NCBI RefSeq assembly: GCF_007923295.1
Contig: NZ_VOIR01000011.1
Span: forward strand, 1-64,000
DNA length: 64,000 nucleotides
Reading direction: 5' to 3'
Source: Agrococcus sediminis
Lineage (GTDB): Bacteria; Actinomycetota; Actinomycetes; Actinomycetales; Microbacteriaceae
The notes under the pieces are model-generated. The model did no database searches. It was given only the letters and a program-made list of their open reading frames with translations, and was not told where the DNA came from. Numbering within the stretch: position 1 is the stretch's first letter; the number at the start of each line of letters is the position of its first letter. Both the position numbers and the translations under genes were made by a program. Below are positions 62,277-64,000 of this stretch, in pieces.

Positions 62277-62813
62277 ATGCTCGCCAGGCTCGGATCAGGT
62301 CTCGCGCTCGCAGCGGTCGCAGCGCTCGCCCTCGTCGGCTGCTCGCCGCCGGAACCGGTCGCGACGACGCCGGCGGCCGAGAGCCAATCGCCAACGCCGA
62401 CATCGACCGAAGAAGAGCTGCTTCAGGCGGCGGGCGAGGTCTACGTCGCCTACTCGAACGCCCATGTTCGAGCGGTGACCGAGAGAACCGTCTCTGCCTC
62501 AGCGTTCGAAGGTCTCGCGACGAGCGCGCAAGCCGAGCAGGCCGCGCTCGAAGTCGACCTAGATATACAGGACGGCGTTAGTTACGACGGCCAGTACGCA
62601 CTGGCGTCGATCGCACTTGAGTCACACGTGGCGACCACGCTAGAAGCGATTGTCTGTCTAAACATTGACGATCTCTCGGTCCGCAACGCGGCAGGTGAGC
62701 AACTGGAACAGGGCGACCCGCGGCCGCTGCTAGTGACTTTCGATGTGCAGGAGACACCCCTCGTGGCTGCAGTCGGGCCGATACCCAACGGTTCGGAGCA
62801 GTCGTGCCCTTGA
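62277..62813 (+). CDS. Small lipoprotein of unknown function
   Basis: The 178-residue protein has a signal peptide with lipobox ALVGCS (Cys22). A Thr/Ser/Pro-rich linker and an acidic/alanine-rich domain follow. It resembles DUF6318-type actinobacterial lipoproteins in layout. It overlaps the next gene by 10 nt, so the two secreted proteins may work together. Confidence 0.75.
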   Translation: MLARLGSGLALAAVAALALVGCSPPEPVATTPAAESQSPTPTSTEEELLQAAGEVYVAYSNAHVRAVTERTVSASAFEGLATSAQAEQAALEVDLDIQDGVSYDGQYALASIALESHVATTLEAIVCLNIDDLSVRNAAGEQLEQGDPRPLLVTFDVQETPLVAAVGPIPNGSEQSCP

Positions 62814-63619
62814 TCGCGCTACTGATGGTCGCGCTCGCGACCGCGAGTGCCGGCTCTGGCTCCGCGCAACTATGCACCGTCGCTCGCGCCAATGCAGGGT
62901 TGTGCGACCCATCGGAGATCGGGCAGGCCGTTGTCGAGGGCAACCTGATCATTGGCCGTCCGGTGGAACCGGGTGCAGGCGGCGCACAGCCACCGGTGCC
63001 GAACCCTGAAGCCGAGCGCGCGTGGCGGGCCTACCTGCAGATGCTCCACGACCGCTGCATCGACATGGGTGAAGATCCGGCGGTGTGCCCGCCGCCTCCT
63101 CCGCCGCCTGGCGAGCCGCTGCCCGAAGCCGCGGCCGATCCGATCACCATGAGCGACCTCGCGGCGTTCCGGCCGCTGGTCGGCGAGCTCGTCGTCGAGC
63201 CCGACGGGTGGGGCGTCGTGGGCACGCCAACGAACTTCTACGCGACGGCCGAGGCGCACACGATGGACGGCGAGCTCTTCGACGTGCCCATCCGGGTGCG
63301 GTGGACGCCCTCGTCGTACGTCTTCGACTACGGCGACGGCACCGTCGAGGAGACCGAGGCGTCGGGCGCCGCCTGGCGCGGACCCGAGGAGTCGTGGACT
63401 GAGACGGCCACGAGCCATGCGTACGCGACGACGGACGACGTGCGCGCATCCGTCACCGTCGTCTTCACCGCCGAGGTCGACGCCGGCGGCGGCTGGTTCG
63501 CGGTGCCGGGCACGCTGCCGGTCGAGGCGCCGGCCGTCGACGTGAAGGTCTTCGAGGTCGACACCGTGCTGACGAACGGCGACTGCATGGCGAACCCGTC
63601 AGCGGCGGGGTGCGGCTGA
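62804..63619 (+). CDS. Secreted/anchored protein with PKD-like segment
   Basis: The ~271-residue protein starts at GTG 62804 with a hydrophobic signal (LIALLMVALATASAGSGSA). A cysteine-bearing and proline-rich (PPPPPPP) region follows. The C-terminal beta-rich domain has the YVFDYGDGTVEET motif typical of PKD-like folds. The protein presumably sits outside the membrane; its role is unknown. Confidence 0.7.
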   Translation: MPLIALLMVALATASAGSGSAQLCTVARANAGLCDPSEIGQAVVEGNLIIGRPVEPGAGGAQPPVPNPEAERAWRAYLQMLHDRCIDMGEDPAVCPPPPPPPGEPLPEAAADPITMSDLAAFRPLVGELVVEPDGWGVVGTPTNFYATAEAHTMDGELFDVPIRVRWTPSSYVFDYGDGTVEETEASGAAWRGPEESWTETATSHAYATTDDVRASVTVVFTAEVDAGGGWFAVPGTLPVEAPAVDVKVFEVDTVLTNGDCMANPSAAGCG

Positions 63620-63645
63620 GCGCGGCGCGCCCGTAGAGTCGCGAC

Positions 63646-64000
63646 ATGACGACCACCTCCCCCGGCTGGGGCATCCTCGGGCCCGGCCGCATCGCCGACG
63701 CCTTCGCACGCGACCTCGCGACCGGCGGCCACCGCCTCGTCGCCGTCGGCAGCCGCAACGGCGAGCGCGCCGCAGCCTTCGCGGCCGAGCACGGCATCCC
63801 CAACGTGCACGCCTCCTACGAGGCGCTCGTCGCCGACCCCGACGTCGACGTCATCTACATCGCGACCCCGCACTCGCACCACCGCGAGCACGCGCTGCTC
63901 GCGATCGAGGGCGGCAAGCACCTGCTCATCGAGAAGGCGATCACCACCACGGGCGACGACGCCCAGGCGATCGTCGACGCGGCGCGCGCGAAGGGCGTCT
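63646..64000 (+). CDS. Gfo/Idh/MocA-family oxidoreductase (truncated at window end)
   Basis: ATG 63646 opens an enzyme with the N-terminal NAD(P)-binding motif GWGILGPGRIADAFARDLA and the EKAITTTGDDA lysine-containing motif (K of the EK.. signature). Gfo/Idh/MocA enzymes oxidise or reduce sugar or polyol groups. Only the first ~118 residues are visible. It is adjacent to, but not coupled with, the secreted pair. Confidence 0.85.
   Translation, partial: MTTTSPGWGILGPGRIADAFARDLATGGHRLVAVGSRNGERAAAFAAEHGIPNVHASYEALVADPDVDVIYIATPHSHHREHALLAIEGGKHLLIEKAITTTGDDAQAIVDAARAKGV

Overview
The window is high-GC (visually about 65-72%) bacterial DNA with many GTG starts, GTGA/ATGA gene overlaps, frequent 'cggatgcg' words and Microbacteriaceae-like families (MTES_1575 nuclease, mini-ORFs, GntR/FCD regulators). 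It most likely comes from the chromosome of an actinobacterium of the family Microbacteriaceae. The genus cannot be fixed from the sequence alone. No rRNA, tRNA, CRISPR array, integrase or transposase was found.

Positions 1-31667 form a dense immunity/conflict island. (a) Positions 194-5511 hold an ADP-ribose/NAD-centred module. One tight minus-strand operon encodes an ADP-ribosylglycohydrolase fused to a dual-specificity-type phosphatase, an uncharacterised protein, an N-formylglutamate-amidohydrolase-like enzyme and a macro-like domain fused to a SIR2 NADase-like domain. It is divergent from an NrtR-type Nudix-winged-helix regulator. (b) Positions 5636-7978 hold a single-protein GmrSD-like DUF262/HNH nuclease. 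(c) Positions 8239-18738 hold a VWA protein, a TM0106-type nuclease-helicase and a 2,101-residue DUF4011 helicase with a C-terminal MTES_1575-like nuclease and DUF3320. (d) Positions 18782-28477 hold an extended type III restriction operon: SNF2 helicase, DUF4391, Mod, Res and a zinc-ribbon protein. (e) Positions 28612-29708 hold a broken Swt1-HEPN/DUF3320 gene. (f) Positions 29874-31667 hold a second, unrelated DUF262/HNH nuclease.

Positions 31950-46689 are ordinary chromosomal genes: a TM2 protein, a nitrilase divergent from a nucleobase-permease/alcohol-dehydrogenase/TetR operon with a shared palindromic operator, a RelE/Phd toxin-antitoxin pair, small unknowns, an FAD oxidoreductase, an AlbA/Schlafen-type regulator with a palindrome over its own start, a lipase-maturation-factor homologue and a FUSC-family transporter. 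REP-like intergenic palindromes lie between several of these genes.

Positions 47232-62180 look like a two-part catabolic region for a small polyhydroxylated (possibly branched) sugar or sugar acid. The plus-strand part is a GntR regulator with two operator copies, a HIBADH-family reductase and a split transketolase. The minus-strand part is a TRAP transporter (DctQMP), two paralogous COG4091/DXR-like oxidoreductases, a second HIBADH-family reductase, an ABM-fold enzyme, a xylose-isomerase-like epimerase, an SDR and a second GntR. The same palindromic operator precedes the TRAP operon and the second DXR-like gene. No sugar kinase or aldolase is seen. The window ends with a lipoprotein, a secreted protein and a truncated Gfo/Idh/MocA oxidoreductase.
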